A stretch of 64,000 nucleotides of DNA from Acidimangrovimonas sediminis. GTDB lineage: Bacteria; Pseudomonadota; Alphaproteobacteria; Rhodobacterales; Rhodobacteraceae. The notes beneath the pieces are model-generated. The model was not told the origin of the DNA and searched no databases. It saw nothing but the letters and a program-made list of their open reading frames with translations. The number at the start of each line of letters is the position of its first letter. Position 1 is the stretch's first letter. Made by a program: the position numbers and the translations under genes. The stretch spans positions 1-64,000 of the forward strand of contig NZ_PHSN01000013.1 in the NCBI RefSeq assembly GCF_002871005.1. The letters are read 5' to 3'. Below, piece after piece: positions 34,699 through 43,243 of this stretch.

Positions 34699-36111
34699 AT
34701 GCAAATCGAAGACAAGATCCGCCCGTGGAGCGCGGCGGAAAAGGCGGTCGGGCAAAGGGTCCACCGGGCCGTTGCGCCTGCACTCCGGCAGGTTCTGACC
34801 AAGGCCTACAAGGTGGTCGACAGCGCGCTCACCGATATCCCCGATGAGTTGATGCAGACCGAAAGCCGCAAGTTCGAACATATCGCGACCGGGGATTTCT
34901 CTGCCGATTACTTCGCGTTGCAGATGGGCCTTGCGCGCGACATCGCGGCGAAGATCGACTTTGCCAGCTATCTTGAGGGCTACGGTTATTACGCCAGTGA
35001 GCTGATGGTCGCCCTGAGCGAGGCCGAGGGCGGCGGTGCCCTCCCGCCCGAGATGATCCGCCAACTGACCCTTGCGATCTTTGCCGACGTGGCGGTGGCG
35101 ATGTCGCATTTCTTCATTGCCGAGGCCGAGGAGGACGGGCGTGCGATGGAGGTGCTGGGCACCGCGATGCGCGCCTTGGCGGGGGGCGATCTGACCCACC
35201 GCATCGGCGCGGATGCGCCCGCCAAGATCGCCCGCGCCCGGGCCGATTTCAACCAGGCGACCGAGGCGTTGCGCACGGTGATGGCGCAGATCTCCACCGC
35301 ATCGGCCGATGTCGGCATGGCGGTGCGGCAGATTTCGGGCCAGGTCGACAGCCTGTCGCAGCGGACGGAGCAGCAGGCCGGCACGCTGAACCAGTCCTCG
35401 GACGCCCTGGCCCGGATCAGCGAGAATGTCGACCAGACCCGGGAAAGCGGCGGCACCGCGGCGGCGGCGGCGCGCGACGCCCGCGAGATGGTCACCGAAT
35501 CGGCCGCCAGAATGGGTGACACGCGCGACGCGATGGCCGGGATCGCGCAATCCAGCCGCGAGACGCGCAAGATCGTCGCCACCATCGACTCGATCGCCAT
35601 GCAGACCAACCTTCTTGCGCTGAACGCGGGGGTCGAGGCGGCGCGCGCCGGCGCCGCGGGGCGCGGCTTCGCCGTCGTCGCGACCGAGGTGCGCAGCCTC
35701 GCCCAACGCGCCGGAGAGGCCGCCAACTCGATCCGCACGTTGATGGACGAAAGCGCGCGCCAGGTCGACCGGGGCGAAAAGCTGGTGGCCGAGACTGGTA
35801 CGACGCTGGCCGCCTCGCAGGAGAAGGTGCTGGAGATCGACCGGCTTCTGGAGGAGATCGCGGGCATGACGACGGCCCAGGCCGAAAGCGTCCGCGCGGT
35901 CAACAAGGCGGTCGGGGACAGCAGTTCCCTGACCCAGCAGAACGCTGCCATGGCCGAGGAGACGGCGGCCGAGACGACGATCCTGCGCGACAACATCGGG
36001 CGCCTGAACGCGCTGATCGACCAGTTCCAGCTCGACACTCCGGCAAGCGGCAGCGGCGCCCGCGATCCGGCGGCATGGCAGATGCCGCCCCGGATGGCCC
36101 GCACGGGGTAA
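34699..36111 (+). CDS. Cytoplasmic globin-type methyl-accepting chemotaxis protein
   Basis: 470-aa chemoreceptor without membrane segments. Residues about 10-150 resemble the protoglobin sensor domain ([15 protein letters not shown]...[14 protein letters not shown]), residues about 155-170 resemble a HAMP-like end ([13 protein letters not shown]), and residues about 200-445 form the signalling coiled coil with the hairpin tip [23 protein letters not shown]...[20 protein letters not shown]. No proximal heme histidine is evident: the only His near that region is His61. No CheR/CheB docking pentapeptide is seen. No other che genes are nearby. Ligand unknown. Confidence 0.88.
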   Translation: MQIEDKIRPWSAAEKAVGQRVHRAVAPALRQVLTKAYKVVDSALTDIPDELMQTESRKFEHIATGDFSADYFALQMGLARDIAAKIDFASYLEGYGYYASELMVALSEAEGGGALPPEMIRQLTLAIFADVAVAMSHFFIAEAEEDGRAMEVLGTAMRALAGGDLTHRIGADAPAKIARARADFNQATEALRTVMAQISTASADVGMAVRQISGQVDSLSQRTEQQAGTLNQSSDALARISENVDQTRESGGTAAAAARDAREMVTESAARMGDTRDAMAGIAQSSRETRKIVATIDSIAMQTNLLALNAGVEAARAGAAGRGFAVVATEVRSLAQRAGEAANSIRTLMDESARQVDRGEKLVAETGTTLAASQEKVLEIDRLLEEIAGMTTAQAESVRAVNKAVGDSSSLTQQNAAMAEETAAETTILRDNIGRLNALIDQFQLDTPASGSGARDPAAWQMPPRMARTG

Positions 36112-36244
36112 GGCCCGGCAACGGGATCGGGATCGGCCCTCCGTGCCCCCGGTCGCGCACACCGCTTGCATCCTCGGCCGCCCCCGGGCCACTCTGCCCT
36201 GAAGGCGCGCCATACTCGGCGCAGCGGGGCAAAGGAGGAATGCC

Positions 36245-36538
36245 ATGCCAAAGGGATACTGGGTCGCACATGTCGACGTCGACGACCCCGAGGTCTACGC
36301 GCTTTACCGCGACGCGAACGCCGCACCCTTTGCCGAATACGGCGCACGTTTCCTCGTGCGCGGCCCGGCGCAGGAACAGAGGGAGGGGCATTGCCGCGCA
36401 CGCACCGTGGTGATCGAATTCCCCTCGATCGAGGCCGCCCGCGCCTGTTACGAGAGCGCGGGCTATCAGGCTGCCAAAGCGATCCGCGACCCGGTTTCCA
36501 CGGGGGATCTGGTGATCCTTGAGGGCTACGGCGACTGA
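36245..36538 (+). CDS. DUF1330 family protein
   Basis: 97-aa dimeric alpha+beta-barrel-like protein. The pattern MPKGYWVAHVDVDDPEVYALYRDANAAPFAEYGARFLVRG...VVIEFPSIEAARACYESAGYQAAKAIRD is typical DUF1330. Function unknown; the fold often hosts small oxygenases or ligand binding. AAAGGAGG lies just before the ATG. Confidence 0.92.
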   Translation: MPKGYWVAHVDVDDPEVYALYRDANAAPFAEYGARFLVRGPAQEQREGHCRARTVVIEFPSIEAARACYESAGYQAAKAIRDPVSTGDLVILEGYGD

Positions 36539-36865
36539 TCCGCAACAAAACACCGTGATCCGACGCCCGTTGCCTTCCCTCGGGCAAGGCGGCGACCCGG
36601 GGTTCTGCGGCGACGGACGGGCCCGCGCCATCCACCGCCCTCACCGCCCCCTCGACGGGCGCCGGAACCGGCGGAAATTCCGCCGCACCACCCGCAGGCG
36701 GGCACTCCCGGTACGCACCCTCGCCTGCGGCAGACCGCACCCGCCCGCCCCGCCGCGCGGCACCGAAAACCGGGCCCCACCGACGGCGCCGCGCCGTGGC
36801 TTTGTCACAGTGGCGCGCGCAGCGCCGCGCTGGCCCCTCTTCCACGACCCTTCCGGGCGGTCTAT
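36539..36865. other. 327-bp gap with nothing recognised
   Basis: GC-rich sequence between the DUF1330 and TerB genes. Open frames on both strands are non-conserved in look (Arg/Pro-rich). No clear repeat or hairpin with a T-run was found. Confidence 0.5.
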
Positions 36866-37318
36866 ATGTCGGAAATGTTCAACGATCTGCTCCGTGGCCT
36901 CCTCGCGCCCCAGCCCGCACGACTGCCTGAACCCGATGCCCGCCTCGCCCTTGCGGCGCTCCTGGTGCGGGTCGCCCGTTCGGACGGCGACTACGCCGAG
37001 ACCGAAATCGCCCGGATCGACCGAGTCCTTGCCACCCGCCACGGCATGACCGCCTTCGAAGCCGCCGCCTTGCGCCGCGACGCGGAGGAGTTCGAGAAGC
37101 AGGCGCCCGACACCGTCCGCTTCACCCGCGCGCTGAAGGATGCGGTGCCCTACGAGCATCGCGTCGAGGTGCTCGAGGCGCTGTGGTCCGTCGTCCTGGC
37201 CGATGGCGTGCGCGACGAGGAGGAAGACAGCCTGCTGCGACTGGTCGCCAACCTCCTGGGCGTCAACGATGTCGACAGCAACATGGCCCGCAAGCGCGTC
37301 GAAGAGGGCAAGGCATGA
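36866..37318 (+). CDS. TerB-family protein
   Basis: 150-aa all-helical TerB/co-chaperone-like domain. Conserved segments are LALAALLVRVARSDGDYAETEIARIDRVL and VEVLEALWSVVLADGVRDEEEDSLLRLVANLLGVND, with the acidic metal-binding clusters typical of TerB. It may stabilise or sense membrane stress; tellurite resistance need not be implied since no other ter genes are present. A second in-frame ATG three codons on is possible. Its stop overlaps the next gene (ATGA). Confidence 0.88.
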   Translation: MSEMFNDLLRGLLAPQPARLPEPDARLALAALLVRVARSDGDYAETEIARIDRVLATRHGMTAFEAAALRRDAEEFEKQAPDTVRFTRALKDAVPYEHRVEVLEALWSVVLADGVRDEEEDSLLRLVANLLGVNDVDSNMARKRVEEGKA

Positions 37319-38061
37319 TCGCGGCCCTGCCGATGTACGACCGCCCCGAGAATGCCGCCTCCCACGATGCGCTATGGGCCGCGACGCGCGATGCGCTGCG
37401 CGCGGCCGGGGTCGGGGCGCCCGAGACGCTCGACCGCGACATCGGGCTGATGGAGGGCTGGACCCACCCCGACCTCGTGCTGGGCCAGACCTGCGGCCTG
37501 CCGTTCCGCACCCGCCTGCACGATCGGGTGACCCTGGTGGCGACGCTGGATTACGCCCTGCCGGACACCCCGCCGGGATACTACCGCAGCCTTTTCGTGA
37601 CCCGCGCGGATGACCCGGGCGAGATCGCCGATTTCGCCGCCCGCCGCTTTGCCTACAACCAGCCCGACAGCCATTCCGGCTGGGCCGCGCCGCAGATCGC
37701 GGCCGCCGCGCTTGGGTTCCGCTTTCAGCCCACGCTGGAGACCGGCAGCCACCGCGCCTCGGCCCGCGCGGTGGCCGAGGGCCGCGCCGACATCGCCGCG
37801 ATCGACTGGATCACCTGGCGCGGCATCGAGAGGTGGGAGCCCGAGATCGCCCGCGCCCTGCGCATCCTCGGGGCTACCCCCGCGGCCCCCGGCCAGGCGC
37901 TGATCGCCAGCCCGGGCGCCGATGCCCCGGCCACCTTCGCGGCGTTGACCGCGGCGATGGCCGCCCTCTCGCCCGGCGATCGCGAAACGCTGGGGATCGC
38001 GGGCATCACCCGCATCCCCGTCGCCGACTATCTCGCGCAACCCACCCCTCCCGGACCCTGA
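37315..38061 (+). CDS. PhnD/SsuA-like substrate-binding protein without signal peptide
   Basis: 248-aa periplasmic-binding-protein fold (PhnD-type). Visible pieces are IAALPMYDRPENAASHDALWAATRDAL, DLVLGQTCGLPFRTRL, YRSLFVTRADDPGEIADFAARRFAYNQPDSHSGWAAPQIA and VAEGRADIAAIDWITWRGIE. There is no signal sequence or lipobox and no ABC transporter genes alongside, so it is probably cytosolic. It starts within the TerB stop (ATGA) and is nine bases before the first glutamine-synthetase-like gene, so it may be part of that operon. Confidence 0.82.
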   Translation: MIAALPMYDRPENAASHDALWAATRDALRAAGVGAPETLDRDIGLMEGWTHPDLVLGQTCGLPFRTRLHDRVTLVATLDYALPDTPPGYYRSLFVTRADDPGEIADFAARRFAYNQPDSHSGWAAPQIAAAALGFRFQPTLETGSHRASARAVAEGRADIAAIDWITWRGIERWEPEIARALRILGATPAAPGQALIASPGADAPATFAALTAAMAALSPGDRETLGIAGITRIPVADYLAQPTPPGP

Positions 38062-38070
38062 GAAGAGACC

Positions 38071-39423
38071 ATGCCCTCCGACACCTCGACCAAGGATTGG
38101 CTTCGCAAGAACCCGCAGGTCCGCACCATCCGCGTCGCCGCCGCCGACCTGAACGGCCAGCCCCGCGGCAAGCGTATCCCCGCCCGATTTGCAGACAAGG
38201 TGGTGGCCGAGGGGACGCGCTTTCCGATGTCGGTGCTGAACCTCGACATCTGGGGCGAGGATATCGACGACAGCCCGCTGGTGTTCGAGGACGGCGATGC
38301 CGACGGCGTGCTGAAGCCGACCGACCGGGGCTTTGTCCCGATGCCTTGGCTGGATGCGCCCACGGCCCTGCTGCCGATCTGGATGTACCGTGAGGACGGC
38401 AAGCCCTACGAGGGCGACCCGCGCCACGCGCTGGCCCGCGTCCTGCGCCGCTTTCGCAGCCATGGCCTTACCCCGGTGGTGGCGATGGAGTTCGAATTCT
38501 TCCTGATCGACGACAGCGGCCGCAAGTTGCAGGTGCCGCTTTCGCCCCGCTCAGGCAAGCGGCGCAAGGCGGCCGAGACGTTGTCGATCCGCGCGCTCGA
38601 TGCCTTCGACAGCTTCTTCACCGATCTCTACGATGCCTGCGAGGCGATGGACATCCCGGGCGACACGGCGATCTCCGAAACCGGGCTCGGCCAGTTCGAG
38701 ATCAACCTCGTGCATCAGCCCGACGCGCTGAAGGCTGCCGACGACGCCTGGCTCTTCAAGATGCTGGTGAAGGGGCTGGCGCGGCGCCATGGCTTTGCCG
38801 CCTCGTTCATGGCGAAACCCTATGCGGAATATTCCGGCAACGGGCTGCACACCCATTTCTCCATGCTCGACAGCGAGGGCGAGAACGTCTTCGACGACGG
38901 CGGGCCGGAAGGGTCGGAGATCATGCGCCACGCGGTCGGCGGGCTGCTGGACGCGATGCATGAATCGACGCTGATCTTCGCGCCGCACCTCAACAGCTAC
39001 GAACGCCTCGTGCCCGAGATGCACGCCCCCACCTCGATCGCCTGGGCCTACGAGAACCGTACCGCGGCCGTGCGCATACCCGCCGGCAGCCACAAGGCGC
39101 GCCGGATCGAACACCGAGTCTCGGGCGGCGACGTGAACCCCTACCTGATGCTGGCCGCGATCCTCGGCGCCGCGCTGATCGGAATCGAGGACCGGATCGA
39201 ACCGCCCAAACCGATCACCGGCAACGCCTATGCCCAGGGCCTGCCGCAGATTCCCGCCGACTGGGAAGAGGCGATCGGCGATTTCGAAACCTCGGACATC
39301 GTCGCGCGGATCTTCCCCGGGGAACTGATCCGCAACTTCGTGCTCACCAAGCGGCAGGAACTGCACTACATGGCCGACCTCAGCCCCGAGGAGCAGGTCG
39401 AGGTCTACCTCGACACGGTGTGA
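38071..39423 (+). CDS. Glutamine synthetase family protein (gamma-glutamyl-amine ligase-like), first copy
   Basis: 450-aa ATP-dependent ligase of the GS fold. The beta-grasp N-terminal part is VRTIRVAAADLNGQPRGKRIP. Catalytic-domain motifs are VVAMEFEFFLID, ETGLGQFEINLVHQ, GNGLHTHFSMLD and AYENRTAAVRIPAG. It resembles GlnT/PuuA-type enzymes that glutamylate amines rather than ammonia. It precedes an amidotransferase and a second, distinct GS-like gene on the same strand, suggesting a gamma-glutamylated amine pathway. A dispersed GC-rich repeat (copy C) lies after it. Confidence 0.88.
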   Translation: MPSDTSTKDWLRKNPQVRTIRVAAADLNGQPRGKRIPARFADKVVAEGTRFPMSVLNLDIWGEDIDDSPLVFEDGDADGVLKPTDRGFVPMPWLDAPTALLPIWMYREDGKPYEGDPRHALARVLRRFRSHGLTPVVAMEFEFFLIDDSGRKLQVPLSPRSGKRRKAAETLSIRALDAFDSFFTDLYDACEAMDIPGDTAISETGLGQFEINLVHQPDALKAADDAWLFKMLVKGLARRHGFAASFMAKPYAEYSGNGLHTHFSMLDSEGENVFDDGGPEGSEIMRHAVGGLLDAMHESTLIFAPHLNSYERLVPEMHAPTSIAWAYENRTAAVRIPAGSHKARRIEHRVSGGDVNPYLMLAAILGAALIGIEDRIEPPKPITGNAYAQGLPQIPADWEEAIGDFETSDIVARIFPGELIRNFVLTKRQELHYMADLSPEEQVEVYLDTV

Positions 39424-39440
39424 GCGCCGGCGGTGCCGGC

Positions 39441-39492
39441 GCCGGGGGTTTCACACCCCCGGACCCCCGTGGGATATTTTCGCTCAGAAGAA
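39441..39492 (+). repeat. Dispersed GC-rich hairpin repeat, copy C
   Basis: One CCGGGGGTTTCACACCCCCGG hairpin unit, then ACCCCCGTGGGATATTTTCG and an A/G-rich tail (CAGAAGAAGG). It begins 18 bases after the stop of the first GS-like gene, in that gene's orientation, as copy B does after sdaA. Confidence 0.85.
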
Positions 39493-39700
39493 GGCAGAAG
39501 GGAGGTCTGCCCGTCTTCCGAGTGGAGATATCCTTGGGGTCGGCGTCGCGTGCCATTGGCCCGGGCGGCCATTGCGTGGGGGATCGGGACGCTGCCGGTC
39601 CGGCCTTTGCCTCCCGGCCCTTCCCCCCGGTCGTTGCCCCCCTTGTGCCCGTCCGAAAGGCCGGGGTAGGCTCGGGCCAGCCCAACAAGAGAGTGTTCCC

Positions 39701-40387
39701 ATGCTGATCGGCATTTTGCAGACCGGAGAGGCGCCGGACGGTCTTCGGGACCGGACGGGCGATTACCCCGCCCTGTTCGAGCGTCTGCTCGCAGGTCACG
39801 GCTTCACCTTCCGCACCTGGCGGGTGATGGACATGGAATTCCCCGAGGGCCCCGAGGCGGCGGATGGCTGGCTGATCACCGGCTCGCGGTTCGGCGCCTA
39901 CGAGGATCATCCCTTCATCCATCCGCTCGAGGCGTTCATCCGCGCCGTGCATGACGCCGGGCGCCCGATGGTCGGCATCTGCTTCGGCCACCAGATCATC
40001 GCGCAGGCGCTTGGCGGCACGGTCGAGAAGTTCGGCGGCGGCTGGTCCATCGGCCCGCAGGATTACGATTTCGAGGGCCGCAAGGTCACGCTGAACGCCT
40101 GGCACCAGGACCAGGTGACCAGCCTGCCCGAGGGCGCGCGGCGGGTCGGTTCCTCGCCGTTCTGCCAGAACGCGGCGCTGGCCTACGGCGACACGATCTG
40201 GACGGTGCAGGCGCATCCCGAATTCAAGGACGAGTTCGTCCAGGGCCTGATCGACACCCGCGGCAAGGGCTCTGTCCCCGAGGCGCAGCTTGCCGCGGCG
40301 CAGGAGCGCCTTGGCACGCCGCTGTCGGACCTGACCGTCGCGGCCGAGATCGCCGCCTTCTTCACCCAGGCCCGCGCCGCCGCCTGA
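39701..40387 (+). CDS. Type 1 glutamine amidotransferase
   Basis: 228-aa class I GATase-like hydrolase. The nucleophile elbow is VGICFGHQIIAQALGG (Cys), with the His-Glu pair in VQAHPEF. It starts MLIGILQTGEAPDGLRDRTGDYPALFERLL. Placed between two GS-like ligases and next to a PuuB-like oxidase, it likely hydrolyses a gamma-glutamyl intermediate (a PuuD-like role), which is an inference from context. The ATG at 39701 is chosen; an upstream in-frame extension is non-conserved. Confidence 0.88.
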   Translation: MLIGILQTGEAPDGLRDRTGDYPALFERLLAGHGFTFRTWRVMDMEFPEGPEAADGWLITGSRFGAYEDHPFIHPLEAFIRAVHDAGRPMVGICFGHQIIAQALGGTVEKFGGGWSIGPQDYDFEGRKVTLNAWHQDQVTSLPEGARRVGSSPFCQNAALAYGDTIWTVQAHPEFKDEFVQGLIDTRGKGSVPEAQLAAAQERLGTPLSDLTVAAEIAAFFTQARAAA

Positions 40388-40423
40388 GCGGCCGCCGCGC
40401 CCAGAGACAACCGGAGCCGTCCC

Positions 40424-41788
40424 ATGCCGCCCAAGCAGGACTGGAAAGACAAGCTGCCCGAAGCCGCGCAGGACTACCTGGCCGAGCGTCGCCTCGACGA
40501 GGTGGAGTGCATCGTGTCCGACATCGCGGGCGTCGCCCGCGGCAAGGCCATGCCCGCCTCGAAATTCGCGCGTCAGGAAAGCTTTTTCCTGCCGAATTCG
40601 ATCTTCCTGCAGACGATCACCGGCGAATGGGCCGACAACCCGGTGGGCGATTTCACCGAGCCCGACATGGTGCTGGTCCCCGACATGTCCACCGCCGTGG
40701 CCGCGCCCTGGACCGCGGACTGGACGCTTCAGGTGATCCACGACGCGCAGGACCAGGCCGGCAACCCGGTGCCCTATGCGCCGCGCAACGTGCTCAAGCG
40801 CGTGCTCGCGCTTTACGAGGCCGAGGGCTGGCGGCCGATCATCTCGCCCGAGATGGAATTCTTCCTGGTCGCGCGCAACACCGATCCGAACCAGCCGATC
40901 ATTCCGCCGATGGGCCGCACCGGGCGGCGCGCCGCGGCCAAGCAGGCCTATTCGATGTCGGCGGTCGACGAATACGGCAAGGTGATCGACGACATCTACG
41001 ACTTCGCCGAGGCGCAGGGATTCGAGATCGACGGCATCCTGCAGGAAGGCGGCGCCGGGCAGATCGAGATCAACCTCAACCATGGCGATCCGGTACGGCT
41101 CGCCGACGAGGTGTTCTACTTCAAGCGGCTGATCCGCGAGGCCGCGCTCCGGCAGGATTGCTTTGCCACCTTCATGGCCAAGCCGATCGAGGGCGAGCCG
41201 GGAAGTGCGATGCACATCCACCATTCGGTGGTCGACACCAAGACCGGCAAGAACATCTTCTCCGACAAGAACGGCGACGAGACGCCTGCCTTCCTGCATT
41301 TCATCGGCGGGATGCAGCGGCATCTGCCTGCGGTGATCGCGCTGCTTGCGCCGTATGTGAATTCCTACCGCCGCTACGTCAAGGATTTCGCCGCGCCCAT
41401 CAACCTGGAATGGGGCCGCGACAACCGCACCACGGGCATTCGCGTGCCAATCTCGGGGCCGGAATCGCGCCGGGTGGAAAACCGGCTGGCGGGCATGGAT
41501 TGCAACCCCTACCTCGGGATCGCTGCGTCGCTGGCCTGCGGCTATCTCGGCCTCAAGGAAAAGCTGGATCCGCGCCCCGAATGCACCGGCGACGCCTATC
41601 TTGGCATCGACGAGCTGCCCACGAACCTGGGCGACGCGCTTGACACCATGATGGCGAGCGAGCCGATGCGCGAGACGCTCGGCCCCGATTTCTGCGCCGT
41701 CTACGAATCCGTGAAGCGCAACGAATACAAGGAGTTCCTTCAGGTCATCAGCCCGTGGGAACGCGAGCATCTGCTGCTGAACGTATGA
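40424..41788 (+). CDS. Glutamine synthetase family protein (PuuA-like), second copy
   Basis: 454-aa GS-fold ligase, clearly different from the first copy. It starts like gamma-glutamylputrescine synthetases (DYLAERRLDEVECIVSDIAGVARGKAMPASKF), with ISPEMEFFLV, QEGGAGQIEINLNHGDP, GSAMHIHHSVVD and WGRDNRTTGIRVP. The predicted reaction is L-glutamate + amine + ATP to a gamma-glutamyl-amine. Its stop overlaps the start of the oxidase gene (ATGA), supporting a joint role. Confidence 0.9.
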   Translation: MPPKQDWKDKLPEAAQDYLAERRLDEVECIVSDIAGVARGKAMPASKFARQESFFLPNSIFLQTITGEWADNPVGDFTEPDMVLVPDMSTAVAAPWTADWTLQVIHDAQDQAGNPVPYAPRNVLKRVLALYEAEGWRPIISPEMEFFLVARNTDPNQPIIPPMGRTGRRAAAKQAYSMSAVDEYGKVIDDIYDFAEAQGFEIDGILQEGGAGQIEINLNHGDPVRLADEVFYFKRLIREAALRQDCFATFMAKPIEGEPGSAMHIHHSVVDTKTGKNIFSDKNGDETPAFLHFIGGMQRHLPAVIALLAPYVNSYRRYVKDFAAPINLEWGRDNRTTGIRVPISGPESRRVENRLAGMDCNPYLGIAASLACGYLGLKEKLDPRPECTGDAYLGIDELPTNLGDALDTMMASEPMRETLGPDFCAVYESVKRNEYKEFLQVISPWEREHLLLNV

Positions 41789-43089
41789 ACCTTCTGCATT
41801 CCAACGACCGGCCCGGGGAATACCCCGACAGCTGGTATGTCGCCACCGCCACGCCGCATGCGCCCTATGACACGCTGGACGGCAGTGCCGAAGCGGACGT
41901 CTGCATCGTCGGTGGCGGCTTCACCGGCCTGTCGGCGGCACTGCACTGCGCCAGGGCGGGGCTGAGCGTCGTGCTGCTCGAGGCGCACCGCGTGGGCTTC
42001 GGCGCGTCCGGGCGGAACGGCGGGCAGGTGGGCTCGGGCCAGCGCGTGGGGCAGGACGAGATCGAGGCGATGGTGGGCCGCGACGATGCCCGCCGGCTCT
42101 GGGATCTGGCCGAGGATGCGAAACAGCTGATCCGCGACCTGATCGCCGAACACCAGATGCCCGTGACCTTTCACCCCGCGGTCGGGGTGGCGTGCTGGAA
42201 GGACAGCGAGGTTGCCGAGACCGAGGCCTACACGGAAAAGCTGCGCCGCGACTACGGTTACGACAAGATCGAGATGCTCGACCGCGATGGCATCGCGCGC
42301 CTCACCGGCACCGATGTCTACAAGGGCGGCGAGGTCGACCACGGCGCGGGCCATATCCACCCGCTGAACTTCGCCATCGGCCTGGCCGAGGCGGCGCGCG
42401 CCGCGGGCGCCCGGATCTGCGAGAGGGCCGAGGTGACCGGGCTGACCCATGGCGCGCCCAACATCGTCACCACCGCAACTGGCCAGGTAAAGGCCCGCCA
42501 CGTGATCCTGGCCTGCAACGGCTATCTCGGCGACCTTGCGCCGCAGGTCGCGCGCCGGGTCATGCCGATCAACAACTTCGTCGTCGCGACAGAGCCGCTG
42601 GGCGAGAAATGGGCCGATGTCCTGCCCACCAATGCCGCCTTCTACGACAGCAAGTTCGTGGTGAACTACTGGCGCCGTTCGGATGACGGACGGCTTCTGT
42701 TCGGCGGCGGCGAAAGCTATGGCTACCGTTTCCCCGCCGACATCGCCGCCAAGGTCCGCACACCGATGGAAGAGGTCTACCCCAACCTCAAGGGGATCCA
42801 CATCGACCACGCCTGGGGCGGTACGCTGGCGATCACCATGAACCGGCTGCCCTGCTTCGCCCGGGTCGCGCCCACGGTCCTGTCCGCCTCGGGCTATTCC
42901 GGCCACGGGGTCGCACTGGCCACGATCGCCGGCAAGGTGCTGGCCGAGGCGGCCGCCGGGCAAGCCGCTGGGTTCGACCTGATGGCGCGGATCCCGATGC
43001 CCGCCTTCCCCGGCGGCACGGCGTTGCGCTATCCCCTCCTCGTGCTGGCGATGAGCTGGTTCGGCCTGCGCGACCGGCTGGGGCTCTGA
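41785..43089 (+). CDS. FAD-dependent oxidoreductase (PuuB-like)
   Basis: 434-aa DAO-family flavoenzyme. Rossmann motif VCIVGGGFTGLSAALHCARAG (GxGxxG at 43-48) with Glu66 at the end of strand 2, then FGASGRNGGQVGSGQR typical of gamma-glutamylputrescine oxidase, and SGYSGHGVALATIAGKVLAEAA near the C-terminus. It probably oxidises the gamma-glutamyl-amine to an aldehyde with H2O2 release. It is coupled to the preceding ligase by a four-base overlap. Confidence 0.9.
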   Translation: MNLLHSNDRPGEYPDSWYVATATPHAPYDTLDGSAEADVCIVGGGFTGLSAALHCARAGLSVVLLEAHRVGFGASGRNGGQVGSGQRVGQDEIEAMVGRDDARRLWDLAEDAKQLIRDLIAEHQMPVTFHPAVGVACWKDSEVAETEAYTEKLRRDYGYDKIEMLDRDGIARLTGTDVYKGGEVDHGAGHIHPLNFAIGLAEAARAAGARICERAEVTGLTHGAPNIVTTATGQVKARHVILACNGYLGDLAPQVARRVMPINNFVVATEPLGEKWADVLPTNAAFYDSKFVVNYWRRSDDGRLLFGGGESYGYRFPADIAAKVRTPMEEVYPNLKGIHIDHAWGGTLAITMNRLPCFARVAPTVLSASGYSGHGVALATIAGKVLAEAAAGQAAGFDLMARIPMPAFPGGTALRYPLLVLAMSWFGLRDRLGL

Positions 43090-43243
43090 CGCCCCCTTCC
43101 CCGCCCCACTCGCCCTCGACGCCGTGAACTTGCCGCCCATGGACCGCCTCGGCTTGTGATCGCCGACGGCTGCGAATTCGCTCGCCACAATACTGCCATG
43201 AGGGTACGCTATTTCTGAAACTGACTTTCAGGAAAGGTGAAAC

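Noticed and set aside
36866-37318. Tellurite-resistance operon
   Set aside because: Only a lone TerB-type domain is present; no terA, terC, terD or terZ genes are nearby.
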